64,000 bases of DNA. Origin: Candidatus Binatia bacterium (GTDB lineage Bacteria > Desulfobacterota > Binatia > HRBIN30). This document shows positions 28,641 to 38,885 of this stretch, one piece after another. Position 1 is the first letter of the stretch. Every line of letters starts with the position of its first letter. The notes under the pieces are model-generated. The model had not been told where the DNA came from and did not search any database. It saw only the letters and a list, made by a program, of their open reading frames with translations. Made by a program: the position numbers and the translations under genes. The stretch is from assembly GCA_026004215.1 (NCBI GenBank), contig BPIR01000001.1:958566-1022565 (forward strand). The letters run 5' to 3'.

Positions 28641-28714
28641 GCGCGGCCGGTACCACCAAACCCACCATGAAGCGAGCACCCTGGGGCGACCACCAGGGTC
28701 GCCGCTACCGGCGC

Positions 28715-29815
28715 TTACGGTGCCGGGAAGTGGTAGCCGAGGTCCAATGGGCCGCTATCGAGAGCCAAGCCGGTGGTGCTGCGCTGGCGCAAGATGCGGC
28801 GTAGCTCGACGAAATCATTTAGGGGGTCGCCCGCATCGATTGCCGGGCTTGCTGGCAGCAAGCGAAAGTCCCCCGTAATGGAATCGGCAAACAAGGCGTC
28901 GCGGTTGATGTCGTGTACTCCCCGGATTCCCTGGGCACCCGAAGGCGCGTACGTTGCCGGGAACACTAAGTTGTAATCTCCGCGATACCCGGTCTGGCTC
29001 GGCGGTTGCGTCGTCACCTTGATGTTTTCTTGTCCCGCAGCCGCCAGGCCATTTTGCTGCACGATATTGTTCAACACTAACGCCCCTGGGGATGCCTTGC
29101 TGGAGTTCCCAATCTCAATACCGCGCCCGCCGTTGCCGAATACGGTATTGTGCAGCAATTGCGCAGAGGGTGAACCTTGCACCGTGCCGCCGATCCGGAT
29201 GCCGATTCCAGCGTTGCCGTACACCAAATTGTTGAACACGAGAACGCTGGCGGAATCCTGCACCCGGATACCGTCGCCATTGTTGGCAACTACAACACAG
29301 TTCCGGATCGCCGCACCGTCGCTGCCACTCTTGAGTACGATCCCTGCGTCGTTGGCGCCCCACACAGTGAAACCATCGATGATGGCGCCGTCTACATTGG
29401 CCAGGTTGAAGCCGGGACCGGTATTGGTATTGCGCAGGTCCAAAATCACGCGCCCCTGGGCGATAAAGGTCAACCGCTTCGGAGCGGCGCCTGTCTCTGT
29501 GGTGGTTACCGCCTGCCGGTACGTTCCTGGGGCCACGATCACCGTGTAGTCGCTCGACGCAATTTGCGCGGCGCGCCGAATGGTGGCCAACGGGACACTC
29601 GGATCGGCTCCCGAGTTCGTGTCGCTTCCAAAAGGCGCAACGTAACAAACCTTCGTGTTGGGGTTGCACGGAGGTGGCGCCGGCACGCTGATGTCGCCTC
29701 CCCCGCCGCAGCCCGCCGACACGGCACCGACAAACCCGATCCAAGCCCGCCAGCCGATGTGCAGGCGCGCCAGCTTGCGAACACCTTCCCACATCCAAAA
29801 CACGCAGCGATGCAT
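28715..29815 (-). CDS. Right-handed parallel beta-helix lipoprotein
   Basis: The 366-residue product has an N-terminal signal with a probable lipobox (AVSAGC), then a Gly/Pro linker. GSDTNSGADPSVPLATIRRA is the typical entry to DUF1565/pectate-lyase-like beta-helix proteins. Successive rungs (GFTVWGANDAGIVL, NCVVVANNGDGIRV, NNLVYGNAGIGIRI, HNTVFGNGGRGIEI) show the N-G-G-I periodicity of PbH1 repeats. The C-terminal part ends with SPAIDAGDPLND. Such proteins bind or cleave polysaccharides, but catalytic residues cannot be assigned. The ATG at 29815 has AGGAG 5 nt upstream. Confidence 0.85.
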   Translation of the reverse strand: MHRCVFWMWEGVRKLARLHIGWRAWIGFVGAVSAGCGGGGDISVPAPPPCNPNTKVCYVAPFGSDTNSGADPSVPLATIRRAAQIASSDYTVIVAPGTYRQAVTTTETGAAPKRLTFIAQGRVILDLRNTNTGPGFNLANVDGAIIDGFTVWGANDAGIVLKSGSDGAAIRNCVVVANNGDGIRVQDSASVLVFNNLVYGNAGIGIRIGGTVQGSPSAQLLHNTVFGNGGRGIEIGNSSKASPGALVLNNIVQQNGLAAAGQENIKVTTQPPSQTGYRGDYNLVFPATYAPSGAQGIRGVHDINRDALFADSITGDFRLLPASPAIDAGDPLNDFVELRRILRQRSTTGLALDSGPLDLGYHFPAP

Positions 29816-29843
29816 CACAGCTCCTTCCTCGCCCGGGCATCTC

Positions 29844-30395
29844 TCAAAATTGCACTTTGGGTACTGCCTCCGCCCCAGGTTGTGCCTCGAAGTACTTTTC
29901 CTCCTGGAAACCGAAGGCTTGCGCAATAAAGCGTTGCGGCAACTTTTTGATGTACGCGTTGTACTGGCGCACGGCCTCGTTGTAGCGCCGGCGTTCGGTG
30001 GCAATACGGTTTTCGGTTCCCGCTAGCTCGTCGGATAACCGAGCGAACTGCTGGTTGGCTTTGAGGTCGGGATAGCGCTCGGCGATCGCGAGCAACCGGG
30101 CCAAGGCGGAATTCAACTCGTTGGCAGCGGCAATTTTCTCTTCGCGCGTTGCCGCGCCAATCAAGCGCGAGCGTGCTTCCGCTACTTTGATGAAAATTTC
30201 CTGCTCGTGTTTGGCGTAAGCCTTGGTGACCTCGACCAGATTCGGGATCAAGTCGTTGCGGCGCTGGAGTTGATTTTCCACCTGCGCCCAAGCTGCGTCC
30301 ACCTGCTCGTGCAGCTCGACCATGGTATTGTAGCCGCAGCCGCTGATGGCCACTACGACCGACGATAGAAGCCAAACCTGCCTGATCCGCTTCAT
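29844..30395 (-). CDS. LemA family lipoprotein
   Basis: This 183-residue protein has a short signal with a lipoprotein box (VAISGC) followed by YNTMVELHEQVDAAWAQVENQLQRRNDLIPNLV, the LemA signature, and long helices including QQFARLSDELAGTENRIA. LemA proteins form helical bundles at the cell surface or membrane; their role is unclear. The pairing with a TPM-domain gene immediately upstream on the strand is a widely seen gene pair. The ATG at 30395 has AAGGAGG upstream. Confidence 0.92.
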   Translation of the reverse strand: MKRIRQVWLLSSVVVAISGCGYNTMVELHEQVDAAWAQVENQLQRRNDLIPNLVEVTKAYAKHEQEIFIKVAEARSRLIGAATREEKIAAANELNSALARLLAIAERYPDLKANQQFARLSDELAGTENRIATERRRYNEAVRQYNAYIKKLPQRFIAQAFGFQEEKYFEAQPGAEAVPKVQF

Positions 30396-30441
30396 CCGCG
30401 CCTCCTTGCCGCGTGCCTTCCCTAACCGCATTCGGCGCAGT

Positions 30442-31245
30442 TCACCACCGTCCCCCCGCGCCGCCGCCACCGAATCCTCCGCCTCCGAATCCGCCGAACC
30501 CGCCACCGCCACCAAAGCCACCTCCACCAAAACCGCCGCGATAACCGCCGTAGTACCACCGGTAACGCCGCCGCGAAGGACCCATGCGCGCCATCAAAGC
30601 GAGCACGACGGCCAGCGTAATGAACACCACGAACAACTCCGCCCATATCAACGGACGAACCTGTGGGCGGGCCACGCCGTCTCGCGCCGGCGGCTCCAAG
30701 CCAGGCACCTGCAGTTCGACACCCGCGTCGCGTGCAATCACGCGAGCAATTTCCAGCGTTCCCGCCCACACGCCCTCGGCATAATTGCCCCGCCGAAACG
30801 CCGGCAAAATCAAGCGATCGCGGATCTCTCCGACCTTGCCATCCGGCAAAATGTGCTCCACGCCGTAGCCCGTCAGGATGAACATTTCCCGATCGGCCAC
30901 GGCGACAAGGAACACGACGCCGTTGTCTTTGCGGCGATCGCCCGGGCGCCAACTCTCGGCAATCTTCATGGCATAGTCAAAGGCCGAGAGTGGCTTGGTG
31001 GTACGCACCAATACCACGGCAATTTGCGCGCCGGTTTTGCGATCCAACTCCGCAATCAACGACTCCAGCCGAGCGCGCGTGCTTTCGTCCAGCACGCCAG
31101 CATAGTCCGACACGTACCCGAGCGGCCGCGGCACGGTAGGCTCCTGGCTCGCCAGCCTGGCCGCCCCGCCGGCAACCGCCAACCCGAGCACCACGGCCAG
31201 CACCGGCCGCAACGCACGCGACACAACCAGGGAGCGCTCAGTCAT
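30442..31245 (-). CDS. TPM-domain (YgcG-type) membrane protein with Gly-rich tail
   Basis: The 267-residue product has a signal peptide and a TPM domain (about 40-180) with LGYVSDYAGVLDE and KTGAQIAVVLVRTT. A membrane helix follows at about 210-228, then an Arg/Tyr-rich segment and a repetitive tail of GGFGGGG units. TPM domains face the periplasm and have been linked to photosystem repair phosphatases in plants and to envelope functions in bacteria; activity here is unknown. The start overlaps the upstream nucleotidyltransferase-like gene by 8 nt, and the LemA gene follows. Confidence 0.9.
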   Translation of the reverse strand: MTERSLVVSRALRPVLAVVLGLAVAGGAARLASQEPTVPRPLGYVSDYAGVLDESTRARLESLIAELDRKTGAQIAVVLVRTTKPLSAFDYAMKIAESWRPGDRRKDNGVVFLVAVADREMFILTGYGVEHILPDGKVGEIRDRLILPAFRRGNYAEGVWAGTLEIARVIARDAGVELQVPGLEPPARDGVARPQVRPLIWAELFVVFITLAVVLALMARMGPSRRRYRWYYGGYRGGFGGGGFGGGGGFGGFGGGGFGGGGAGGRW

Positions 31246-31969
31246 GGTGCGTCAGGATCGAGCGGTCCGCCACATCCACAATAGCGCTGGCCTCCGCCAG
31301 CAATGCACGGAAAAGTGCATCGCGATCTTTCGGCCACTGAGCTTCGCGCCTGCGAATGGCGAGAAGCCGGCGCAGCGCGGGAAGGTTTTTCGCAAAGACA
31401 CGCTCGAACCCTTCCGCGACCTCCGCAAGGGTTCCTGCCACTGGCGCATTGGCCAACGCCAGCACATGGCGCATGAGGAGGCAGAACGACTTCGCGGCTT
31501 CGAGCAGGATGCCATCCAGGGCGCGGCCGAGAGAGCGCGATTGCAAGTACAGGCTCCCGAGTTTGAGGTACTTGCTGCGCAGCTCGAATTCGAGCTGGCG
31601 GCGGAGGTGGGCCGGATGGATTTCGATTTGCGCCACGACATCTTCGCCGGCCAGCACCTGGTGGCACGCGCGAATGTCTGCGAGCTCCATGGGGAATACA
31701 TCTGCCGCCCGTTCCAGGAACTGTCGCTCCACCACCAGGGGAACCGCCAGGCCTCGCCGCTGCCATCGCGGCCAGTGAGACCGGAGTCGTTCGAGGACGT
31801 CCGCCGCAGCACCGCGCACCACGACCATAAAATTGAGGTCGGACACCCCCTCCACGAAGTCCGCTCGCAGGCCGCTGCCGTACCACACAATGCTCACGAG
31901 ATCGGCCCCGACGACCTCCTGCACCTCGCGCGCAAGTTGCGCTGCTCGTCCGGCCTGGCTCGCGTTCAC
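31238..31969 (-). CDS. Nucleotidyltransferase-fold protein, probably degenerate active site
   Basis: The 243-residue product contains YGSGLRADFVEGVSDLNFMVV (from about residue 29), resembling the G-S-x9-D-x-D strand-turn of minimal nucleotidyltransferases. The second acidic residue is Asn (SDLN), so catalysis may be lost or the match may be only structural. A helical C-terminal half follows, with KSFCLLMRHVLALANAP as in HEPN-like or substrate-binding helices. The GTG at 31969 is used because it begins 9 nt after the upstream stop; the frame upstream is off-frame reading of that gene. The stop overlaps the TPM gene start. Function is unknown. Confidence 0.6.
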   Translation of the reverse strand: MNASQAGRAAQLAREVQEVVGADLVSIVWYGSGLRADFVEGVSDLNFMVVVRGAAADVLERLRSHWPRWQRRGLAVPLVVERQFLERAADVFPMELADIRACHQVLAGEDVVAQIEIHPAHLRRQLEFELRSKYLKLGSLYLQSRSLGRALDGILLEAAKSFCLLMRHVLALANAPVAGTLAEVAEGFERVFAKNLPALRRLLAIRRREAQWPKDRDALFRALLAEASAIVDVADRSILTHHD

Positions 31970-31977
31970 TGGCGGCC

Positions 31978-32559
31978 TCAGCACCCGGCAAACGCACTGT
32001 CCAATTCGCGCAACACCTGCTCTTCCGCTTCGGAGACCTTGCGGCCCAACCCCAGAAAGCCGCCCGCAGCTTCGGCAACCGCCCGAGCCCGACCGAGGAC
32101 GTTTTCGCGCAAGCGACGGCGTTCCGACTCCGCCAGCCCGGCGCACAAGGCCCGCACGTACTCCTGCCACAGCCGGCGCAACGCCGGATCGGGGCGCTCG
32201 TCGAGCCAGCTTTCCAGCAAGGCGAAACCCGCGCTACCTTTCTCCAGCCCCAGGCTGTGCGCCGCCTGGACAATGGCTTCGCGCTCTTGGCGCGCGATCG
32301 ATCCGTCCGCCCAAGCGACCTCGACCAGTGGAACCAAAGCCAGCGGCGCCAGAGTACGCGGCTGAATTCCCAAGTCGATCAAGCGGTCGAGCAACTCCGG
32401 GTCCTTGATCCCCGAGGCCTCGGCCAATGCTGCACGCTGTTGTTCGCGCTGTTGGGCTTGGCGCATCTTCTCCAGCAGCGCTTGTTCGCGACGGCGAAAA
32501 AACTCCTCTTCCAGAGCCTGCCGGCGTTCCGCAAGCAGAGCCTCCTCTTTGCTCGGCAT
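31978..32559 (-). CDS. TerB-like helical protein with N-terminal coiled coil
   Basis: The 193-residue protein begins with about 45 residues of charged coiled coil (EEALLAERRQALEEEFFRRR). A helical domain follows with VPLVEVAWADGSIARQERE, resembling the first metal-binding helix pair of TerB/DjlA-type domains. No signal or membrane segment is visible. The family role is unclear; TerB domains occur in stress and envelope-associated systems. The ATG at 32559 has GGAGGAG upstream. It lies 36 nt after hisF and 8 nt before the nucleotidyltransferase-like gene, so it may be the tail of the his transcript. Confidence 0.72.
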   Translation of the reverse strand: MPSKEEALLAERRQALEEEFFRRREQALLEKMRQAQQREQQRAALAEASGIKDPELLDRLIDLGIQPRTLAPLALVPLVEVAWADGSIARQEREAIVQAAHSLGLEKGSAGFALLESWLDERPDPALRRLWQEYVRALCAGLAESERRRLRENVLGRARAVAEAAGGFLGLGRKVSEAEEQVLRELDSAFAGC

Positions 32560-32595
32560 ACTGTCTCCTCCACTGCCTTCCTGCACTTGCCCGAC

Positions 32596-33363
32596 TTACA
32601 AGCGCACCGGCACACCGCGGCGCGCCAGGTACTCTTTGCATTCCCGAATGGAAAATTCACGGTAGTGAAAAATCGAGGCCGCCAATGCTGCAGAGGCACC
32701 GGCAAGCGCAAGCCCTTCATAAATGTGCTCTAGGTTGCCCACCCCGCCAGAAGCCACCACCGGTACGGGCACAGCTTGAACCACGGCGCGGGTGAGTTCG
32801 AGATCGTAGCCTAAACGAGTGCCATCGCGATCCATGCTGGTCAGCAAAATCTCCCCGGCGCCGGCTTCGACCATGCGCACCGCCCACTCGACCGCATCCA
32901 AACCCGCGGGCTGCCGTCCACCGTGCGTGTACACTTCCCAACGCGGGGGGTCGCTGCCGAGAATCCGCTTGGCGTCAATGGCCACCACGATACACTGGCT
33001 GCCAAATTTCTCCGCGGCATCACGCACCAAATCCGGGTTCTGCACGGCAGCGGTGTTGATGGATACCTTGTCGGCACCCGCGTTCAACAGATCGCGCACA
33101 TCCTGAATCGCTCGTACCCCGCCGCCAACGGTGAGGGGCATGAACACCGTTTCCGCCGTGCGGGCGACGACATCGAGCAGAATTTTGCGCCGCTCGTGCG
33201 AAGCCGTAATGTCCAGAAACGTGAGCTCGTCGGCCTGCTCCTCGTCGTATCGCTGGGCGATCTCTACCGGGTCGCCGGCGTCGCGCAAGCCGACAAAGTT
33301 CACGCCTTTGACGACGCGCCCATCTTTGACATCGAGGCAGGGAATAATGCGCCGCGCGAGCAC
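32596..33363 (-). CDS. hisF: Imidazole glycerol phosphate synthase cyclase subunit
   Basis: This 255-residue TIM-barrel protein has the HisF start [19 protein letters not shown] (catalytic Asp11) and the second acidic residue in TSMDRDGT. It forms imidazole glycerol phosphate and AICAR from PRFAR using ammonia delivered by HisH, encoded three genes upstream in the same run. The frame is open further upstream, but the GTG at 33363 has GGGGAGG upstream and begins the conserved sequence. Cytoplasmic, forming a heterodimer with HisH. Confidence 0.97.
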   Translation of the reverse strand: MLARRIIPCLDVKDGRVVKGVNFVGLRDAGDPVEIAQRYDEEQADELTFLDITASHERRKILLDVVARTAETVFMPLTVGGGVRAIQDVRDLLNAGADKVSINTAAVQNPDLVRDAAEKFGSQCIVVAIDAKRILGSDPPRWEVYTHGGRQPAGLDAVEWAVRMVEAGAGEILLTSMDRDGTRLGYDLELTRAVVQAVPVPVVASGGVGNLEHIYEGLALAGASAALAASIFHYREFSIRECKEYLARRGVPVRL

Positions 33364-33377
33364 CGATTCCTCCCCTT

Positions 33378-34106
33378 TTAGCCTTGCGCCACCTGCCGGG
33401 CCTCCGAAAACGTCACCGCCCCGCTGTACAAGGCGCGGCCAATGATCACTTCGTCCAAATTGGGGGGAGCCGCCTCCCGCAAGCGGCGCACATCCTCGAC
33501 GGAGCCGACCCCACCGGAAGCCGTCACCGGCAGACGGACCGCCCGGGCCAGGGCCACCGTCGCTTCCACGTTCACCCCCGCAAGCGTTCCATCGCGGGCA
33601 ATGTCGGTGTACACGATCCGCGCCGCGCCCCATTGCTCCACCTCGCGCGCCAACTCGAGCGCGTGCACTTCACTCTGTTTTTTCCAACCCCGGACCGCCA
33701 CCCGCCCCTCGCGGGCATCGATACCGATCACAATCCGTCCCGGAAAACGCACGCACGCCTCGCGCACAACCCCGGGATGTTCGAGAGCCGATGTTCCCAG
33801 CACCACGCGCCCGGCCCCGGCTCCGAGCAACTCTTGAACCCGTTCCAACGAGCGGATGCCACCGCCCACCTCCACGACAATGGGGAGTTCGCGACACAGG
33901 CGCTCGATCATCCCAGCGTTGACGTTGCTCCCGGTCACTGCCGCATCCAAGTCCACCACATGTACGATTTCCGCTCCCTCCCTCACCCAATGCCAAGCCA
34001 CAGCAACCGGATCTTCGGCGTACACCGTTTCCTGCTCCCACTCACCGCGAAGCAGGCGGACACAACGGCCACCTTTGAGGTCAATGGCGGGTACGATGCG
34101 CAGCAC
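33378..34106 (-). CDS. hisA: Phosphoribosylformimino-5-aminoimidazole carboxamide ribotide isomerase
   Basis: The 242-residue TIM-barrel protein begins with [20 protein letters not shown] (catalytic Asp9) and has [14 protein letters not shown] with the second Asp and [12 protein letters not shown] phosphate-binding loop. It isomerises ProFAR to PRFAR. Two in-frame GTG starts exist, at 34115 and 34106; the latter is preferred because AAGGAG lies 8 nt upstream of it. It is flanked by hisH and hisF in a compact operon. Confidence 0.96.
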   Translation of the reverse strand: MLRIVPAIDLKGGRCVRLLRGEWEQETVYAEDPVAVAWHWVREGAEIVHVVDLDAAVTGSNVNAGMIERLCRELPIVVEVGGGIRSLERVQELLGAGAGRVVLGTSALEHPGVVREACVRFPGRIVIGIDAREGRVAVRGWKKQSEVHALELAREVEQWGAARIVYTDIARDGTLAGVNVEATVALARAVRLPVTASGGVGSVEDVRRLREAAPPNLDEVIIGRALYSGAVTFSEARQVAQG

Positions 34107-34124
34107 GTGCCACACTCCTTTTGC

Positions 34125-34748
34125 CTAAGATCCTCGGCCAACCAGCGCCACAAAATTCCGTAACAGCGCCAAGCCCACCTGCTGGCTCTTTTCCGGGTGG
34201 TACTGGGTGGCAAAAATGTTTCCGCGCCATACTGCCGACGCAAATTCTACGCCGTATTCCGTGGTCGTCGCGATCACCTCGGGATGGCGCGGAACGACGT
34301 AGTAGGAGTGCACGAAGTACACGAACGAGCCGTCGGGCACGCCAGCCAAATGAGGGACATCGGCCCGCACCCGAATCTGGTTCCAGCCCATATGGGGTAC
34401 AGGGCGTTGCGGATGTGCGGGAAATCGTACCACTTTGCCGGACAGTACGCCCAAGCCCCGCACAGGGCCGAATTCCTCGCTTTCCTCGAACAACAACTGC
34501 ATGCCCAAACAGATACCGAAAAACGGCACGCCCCGATCCAGAACATCCAGGACGACTCGATCCAGGCCAAACCGCTGCAAATTGTCCATGCATGCGCCGA
34601 AGGCGCCAACGCCGGGCAGTACCACTCCTCGTGCGGCGCGAATCACGTCCGGGTCACGGCTCACCAGCGCCTCGGCACCCACGCGTTCCAATGCCTTCTG
34701 CACCGAACGCAAGTTTCCCATGCCGTAGTCAACGATCGCGATCGTCAC
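34125..34748 (-). CDS. hisH: Imidazole glycerol phosphate synthase glutaminase subunit
   Basis: The 207-residue class I glutamine amidotransferase has the catalytic triad Cys80 ([12 protein letters not shown]), His184 and Glu186 (QYHPEKS). It hydrolyses glutamine and channels ammonia to HisF. The GTG at 34748 overlaps the hisB stop by 4 nt (GTGA) with AAAGGAG upstream, so translation is probably coupled to hisB. Confidence 0.97.
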   Translation of the reverse strand: MTIAIVDYGMGNLRSVQKALERVGAEALVSRDPDVIRAARGVVLPGVGAFGACMDNLQRFGLDRVVLDVLDRGVPFFGICLGMQLLFEESEEFGPVRGLGVLSGKVVRFPAHPQRPVPHMGWNQIRVRADVPHLAGVPDGSFVYFVHSYYVVPRHPEVIATTTEYGVEFASAVWRGNIFATQYHPEKSQQVGLALLRNFVALVGRGS

Positions 34749-35386
34749 AGCACTCCTTTGGTCGAAGGAATTCCCGTGGCGCGCGGGTCCAACTGCTTGG
34801 CCATGTCCAGCGCTCGCGCCAATGCCTTGAATGCGGCCTCGATGATGTGGTGGGCGTTCCGCCCGTGGCTTTGGTGCAAGTGCAAGTTCATGCCCGCTTG
34901 ATTCGCCAGCGCCAGCATGAAGTCGTGGACCAGCTCCGTGTCGAAGTTTCCCACCCGTGCCGCACGGATTTGCAGGCCGTAGGACAAATACGGCCGGCCA
35001 CTCAGGTCCACCACCGCTTGCACTAAGGCTTCGTCGAGGGGGCAAAGAGCGTGGCCAAAACGACGAATGCCGTGCTTGTCGCCCAGCGCCTCGCGCAAGG
35101 CCTGGCCGAGCGTGAGGCCGACGTCCTCCACAGTGTGGTGTTGATCCACGTGCAGGTCTCCCTGTGCGCGCACCTCCAGGTCCAAAAACGCGTGCCGCGC
35201 CAAGGTTTCCAGCATGTGATCCAGAAACGGGATGCCCGTGGCAATATGCGCCTCGCCCCGGCCATCGAGGTTCAGTTCGACCGCGATATCCGTTTCCCGT
35301 GTCTTCCTGTGCACGCGCGCGACGCGCCCGTTTGCCGCCGTCGCTCGGCGGCTCGGCGTCGCTCGTCGTTTCGGATTAGCGCCCAT
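34745..35386 (-). CDS. hisB: Imidazoleglycerol-phosphate dehydratase
   Basis: This 213-residue monofunctional IGPD has the family motifs [31 protein letters not shown] and [11 protein letters not shown], whose histidines and carboxylates bind the two Mn ions. It lacks the N-terminal phosphatase of enterobacterial HisB. An unusual basic N-terminal extension of about 28 residues ([16 protein letters not shown]) precedes the domain. The ATG at 35386 lies 11 nt inside the hisD 3' end. Confidence 0.95.
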   Translation of the reverse strand: MGANPKRRATPSRRATAANGRVARVHRKTRETDIAVELNLDGRGEAHIATGIPFLDHMLETLARHAFLDLEVRAQGDLHVDQHHTVEDVGLTLGQALREALGDKHGIRRFGHALCPLDEALVQAVVDLSGRPYLSYGLQIRAARVGNFDTELVHDFMLALANQAGMNLHLHQSHGRNAHHIIEAAFKALARALDMAKQLDPRATGIPSTKGVL

Positions 35387-36713
35387 GACGTCGTTCCTTC
35401 CGTTCATGCAGAGGGCACGCACTCAAGCGTACCCGCACCGCGTTCGCATGTGCCTCGTATCCTTCTAGCTCGGCCAGGGTGGTCACGACAGGAGCCAGGT
35501 GCTCGAGCGCGCTGCGGTTCGCCTGCACGATGCTGGAGCGTTTGACGAAGTCGTACACGCCCAGGGGCGAGAAAAAGCGCGCTGTGCCGCCAGTCGGCAA
35601 GACGTGATTGGGGCCGGCCGCGTAGTCCCCCAGCGGTGCCGGAGCCCAAGGACCGACGAACACCGCACCCGCGTGGCGGATCTTGTCGAGCCACTGCTTC
35701 GGGTTCCGCACGATGAGCTCCAAATGTTCCGGGGCGACTGCATCCGCGAGCGCAATCGCCTGCTCGATATCTCCGACGACAATGGCGGCCGCCCGCCGTG
35801 CCAGAACTCGCGCGATGGCCTGGCGGCGCGGCAGGGCGCGCAATTGGGCTTCCACTTCGGCCTGAGTCGCCAGCGCCAATGCCCGGCATGGCGTGAACAG
35901 CAGCGCGCATTCGTCACCGCTGCCGTGCTCCGCTTGCGCCAGCAAATCGGCCGCGACATAGCTCGGATCCGCGTGCTCGTCGGCAACCACCACGACTTCG
36001 CTCGGCCCGGCGATGCCGTCAATATCCACCACGCCAAACACGAGCCGCTTGGCCGCTTGCACCCAGGCATTTCCCGGTCCGACAATCTTATCCACCTTGG
36101 GGATCGTCTCGGTGCCAAAGGCGAGCGCAGCCACCGCTTGCGCGCCGCCGACCCGGTACACTCGGTCCACACCGGCAATTGCGGCGGCTGCCAGCACCGC
36201 AGCCGCCGGGCCTTCGGGCCCGCTCGGCGTGGCCATCACGATTTCTCGCACGCCGGCCACGCGGGCAGGAATCACGTTCATGAGCACCGAGGACGGATAC
36301 ACGGCATGGCCCCCGGGGACGTAAACGCCGGCGCGATCGAGAGGGAAAACGCGTTGGCCCAGCGTGAATCCGAGACGATCCCGGAACTGCCACGAGCGGT
36401 CGCGCTGGTGGCGGTGAAAGCGGGCAATCCGCGCGGCCGCTTGTTCGAGGGCCTGTCTGGCTGCGCGTGGGATCGCGCGCAAGGCGCGCTCCAGATCGGC
36501 CTTGGGGACCAACAGTTCCTCCGCCGAGCTGAGGCGCACGCCATCGAAACGCGCCGCCGCCTCGAGTACGGCAGCATCCCCGCGCGCCCGCACCGCATCC
36601 ACGATCCGCCGCGCCGCGCGTTCGACCTTAGGATCCAGCACCCCGCGCGGGCGCAGGGCTGCAAAGGCTTCGGCAAAGTTCGGCTCGTTCGCAAGCAAAA
36701 TCCGCAGTGCCAT
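35376..36713 (-). CDS. hisD: Histidinol dehydrogenase
   Basis: The 445-residue protein matches HisD in length and motifs: [52 protein letters not shown] and [12 protein letters not shown] near the zinc site, with [12 protein letters not shown] near the C-terminus. It performs the last two NAD-dependent oxidations of histidine synthesis. murA lies 9 nt upstream on the strand. hisG, often found between murA and hisD in related bacteria, is absent here. Confidence 0.97.
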   Translation of the reverse strand: MALRILLANEPNFAEAFAALRPRGVLDPKVERAARRIVDAVRARGDAAVLEAAARFDGVRLSSAEELLVPKADLERALRAIPRAARQALEQAAARIARFHRHQRDRSWQFRDRLGFTLGQRVFPLDRAGVYVPGGHAVYPSSVLMNVIPARVAGVREIVMATPSGPEGPAAAVLAAAAIAGVDRVYRVGGAQAVAALAFGTETIPKVDKIVGPGNAWVQAAKRLVFGVVDIDGIAGPSEVVVVADEHADPSYVAADLLAQAEHGSGDECALLFTPCRALALATQAEVEAQLRALPRRQAIARVLARRAAAIVVGDIEQAIALADAVAPEHLELIVRNPKQWLDKIRHAGAVFVGPWAPAPLGDYAAGPNHVLPTGGTARFFSPLGVYDFVKRSSIVQANRSALEHLAPVVTTLAELEGYEAHANAVRVRLSACPLHERKERRHGR

Positions 36714-36722
36714 GAATTTTAT

Positions 36723-37988
36723 TCATCCCTTCTGTCTTCCGCGCCGTTCCACATCTGCCCCGAGCGCGCGCAGTTTCTGCTCGAGGCGGAAATACCCGCG
36801 GTCGAGATGATACACGCGGCTCACTTCGGTTTCGCCTTCGGCAACCAAGCCCGCCAAGACCAGCGATACGCTGGCACGGAGGTCGGTCGCCATCACCGGG
36901 GCACCGCTGAGTTTCTCGACGCCTTGAACCACTGCGGCGTTGCCGCTGATCTTGATATCGGCCCCCAGCCGATTGAGTTCCACCGCGTGCAAAAAACGAT
37001 TTTCGAAAATCGTTTCTGTGATCACCGCGCGGCCCTCGGCACAGGTCATCGCCGCCATGAATTGGGCTTGCAGGTCGGTCGGGAATCCCGGGTACGGCAT
37101 GGTTTTTACGTCCACACTGCGCAGCCGCTGCCGCCCTCGCACCCGCACTCCTCCGGTGTCTTCGGTGACGTCGGCTCCCGCTTCTCGCAACTTGAGCAGA
37201 AGGGCGTGGAGGTGCTCCGGCCGGGCGTTGCGCACGAACACGTCGCCTTGGGTCATGGCCGCCCCGATCAAAAACGTTCCAGCCTCGATGCGGTCGGGAA
37301 TGATCGTATGTTCCACACCGTGCAAACGTTCCACCCCGTCCACGACCAGGATATCTTCCCCGGCGCCGCGAATTCGCGCCCCCATTTTGCACAGCACCTC
37401 GGCAAGGTCCACCACTTCCGGTTCTCGAGCTGCCTGTTCGATCCGCGTCGTGCCTTCCGCCAAGCAGGCGACCATGAGGAGATGCTCGGTGGCGCCCACG
37501 GAGGGAACGTCGAGATAGACCGTGGCTCCGCGCAGCCGACCGGAACAGCGCGCTTCCGCGTACCCGTGCACCACCTCGACGCGGGCCCCCAGTTGTTCGA
37601 GGCCCTTGATGTGAAGGTCCACGGGCCGCGCCCCGATGGCGCACCCGCCCGGGGTACTCACCCGGGCGTGACCGCAACGCGCCAGTAGCGGGCCGAGCAC
37701 GAGGAAGGATGCGCGCATGGTTTTCACCAGCTCGTAAGGGGCCTCGATCGAGCGGAGATGCTTCGCCCGCACCCACACCGTCGTTCCTTCTTGCTGCACG
37801 TCAGCCCCGAGGTCGGCCAGCAAGCGCAACGCGGTACGCACGTCCACCACTTCCGGCACGTTGCGGAACACACACGGCTCATCGGTAAGCAAGGCCGCAA
37901 ACAAAATCGGCAGGGCGGCATTTTTCGCCCCTTCGACCTCGACTTCACCGCTCAGGCGACATCCTCCGCGGACAACGATGGAGTCCAT
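36723..37988 (-). CDS. murA: UDP-N-acetylglucosamine 1-carboxyvinyltransferase
   Basis: The 421-residue protein has the MurA features Lys22 (EGAKNAALP) and the catalytic loop [15 protein letters not shown] with Cys116, so it belongs to the fosfomycin-sensitive Cys type. It starts peptidoglycan precursor synthesis by adding enolpyruvate to UDP-GlcNAc. It lies 3 nt after prmC and 9 nt before hisD, within the housekeeping run. Confidence 0.98.
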   Translation of the reverse strand: MDSIVVRGGCRLSGEVEVEGAKNAALPILFAALLTDEPCVFRNVPEVVDVRTALRLLADLGADVQQEGTTVWVRAKHLRSIEAPYELVKTMRASFLVLGPLLARCGHARVSTPGGCAIGARPVDLHIKGLEQLGARVEVVHGYAEARCSGRLRGATVYLDVPSVGATEHLLMVACLAEGTTRIEQAAREPEVVDLAEVLCKMGARIRGAGEDILVVDGVERLHGVEHTIIPDRIEAGTFLIGAAMTQGDVFVRNARPEHLHALLLKLREAGADVTEDTGGVRVRGRQRLRSVDVKTMPYPGFPTDLQAQFMAAMTCAEGRAVITETIFENRFLHAVELNRLGADIKISGNAAVVQGVEKLSGAPVMATDLRASVSLVLAGLVAEGETEVSRVYHLDRGYFRLEQKLRALGADVERRGRQKG

Positions 37989-37991
37989 CCC

Positions 37992-38885
37992 TCAGTTCCT
38001 CGCAGCGATCACGCGCGGCCAACCGGCGAGGTCGTGCCGCACGAACCCGCGCTCCATCCCAGCCTCGCGCAACAACGCCTCGACCCGCTGCGCTTGCGTT
38101 GCGCCCACTTCGAGGATCAACCACCCGCCGGGGCGCAGCGCGCGCCGTGCACCTTCGACAATGGCACGCACCACATCGAGACCATCGGCGCCGCCGTCCA
38201 GCGCCAGCCGGGGCTCCCACCGCAGCTCGGGCTCCGCCCGGTTCCATTCCTCCGTCGTGAGGTACGGAGGGTTGGCCACCACCAAATCCAAGCTCGCCGG
38301 CGATAGTCCATCGAGCGCGTGCGAACAAACGAAGTACATTCGATCCACAACGCCATGCCGCTGCGCGTTCCGCCGCGCCACTCGTAGGGCGGGGAGGGAC
38401 ACGTCGGTCGCGAGCACGAACGCTCGCGGCCACTCGCACGCCAAGCTCACGGCAATGCAGCCGCTGCCAGTGCCGACATCGCACACGCGCACGGCTTCAC
38501 CTGTTCGGCCCTCGGGAAAGCAATCCACCGCAGCCTCGACCACGTGCTCCGTTTCCGGGCGAGGGACCAGCACAGCCGGCGTGATCGTGAACGCACGCGA
38601 CCAAAACTCTCGTTCGCCGACGATGTAAGCAACCGGCTCGCGCGCTCGGCAGCGATCGAGCCAAACAGACAGTCGCGCCGCTGCTTCCACCGAGAGTGTC
38701 TCGCCCAGCCGCGCATACAGTCCGGCACGGTCCATCCCCAGGGCGGCCATCGCCAGCCACTCGGCGGCGATGCGGGCATCGCGCACCCCGACATTGTCCA
38801 ACAGCGCTGTTGCCGCCGCCAGCCAATTGCGAAGGGTGAGCACGCTCGCTTGGAGGCTTCCCGCTTCCAGGTCGGCCGCTCTCAT
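37992..38885 (-). CDS. prmC: Peptide chain release factor N5-glutamine methyltransferase
   Basis: The 297-residue protein has an N-terminal helical domain and a class I methyltransferase domain with [14 protein letters not shown] and the glutamine-binding NPPYLT motif. PrmC methylates the GGQ glutamine of release factors, and the gene overlaps prfA (its substrate) by 4 nt (ATGA). VPRPETE, the conserved loop of this family, is present. Confidence 0.96.
   Translation of the reverse strand: MRAADLEAGSLQASVLTLRNWLAAATALLDNVGVRDARIAAEWLAMAALGMDRAGLYARLGETLSVEAAARLSVWLDRCRAREPVAYIVGEREFWSRAFTITPAVLVPRPETEHVVEAAVDCFPEGRTGEAVRVCDVGTGSGCIAVSLACEWPRAFVLATDVSLPALRVARRNAQRHGVVDRMYFVCSHALDGLSPASLDLVVANPPYLTTEEWNRAEPELRWEPRLALDGGADGLDVVRAIVEGARRALRPGGWLILEVGATQAQRVEALLREAGMERGFVRHDLAGWPRVIAARN

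Noticed and set aside
27306..28670. A 454-residue plus-strand open frame opposite the DUF3604 gene
   Set aside because: Antisense shadow with no recognisable motif.
35499..37688. A 729-residue plus-strand open frame opposite hisD and murA
   Set aside because: Both minus-strand genes are unambiguous; this is an antisense shadow in high-GC DNA.
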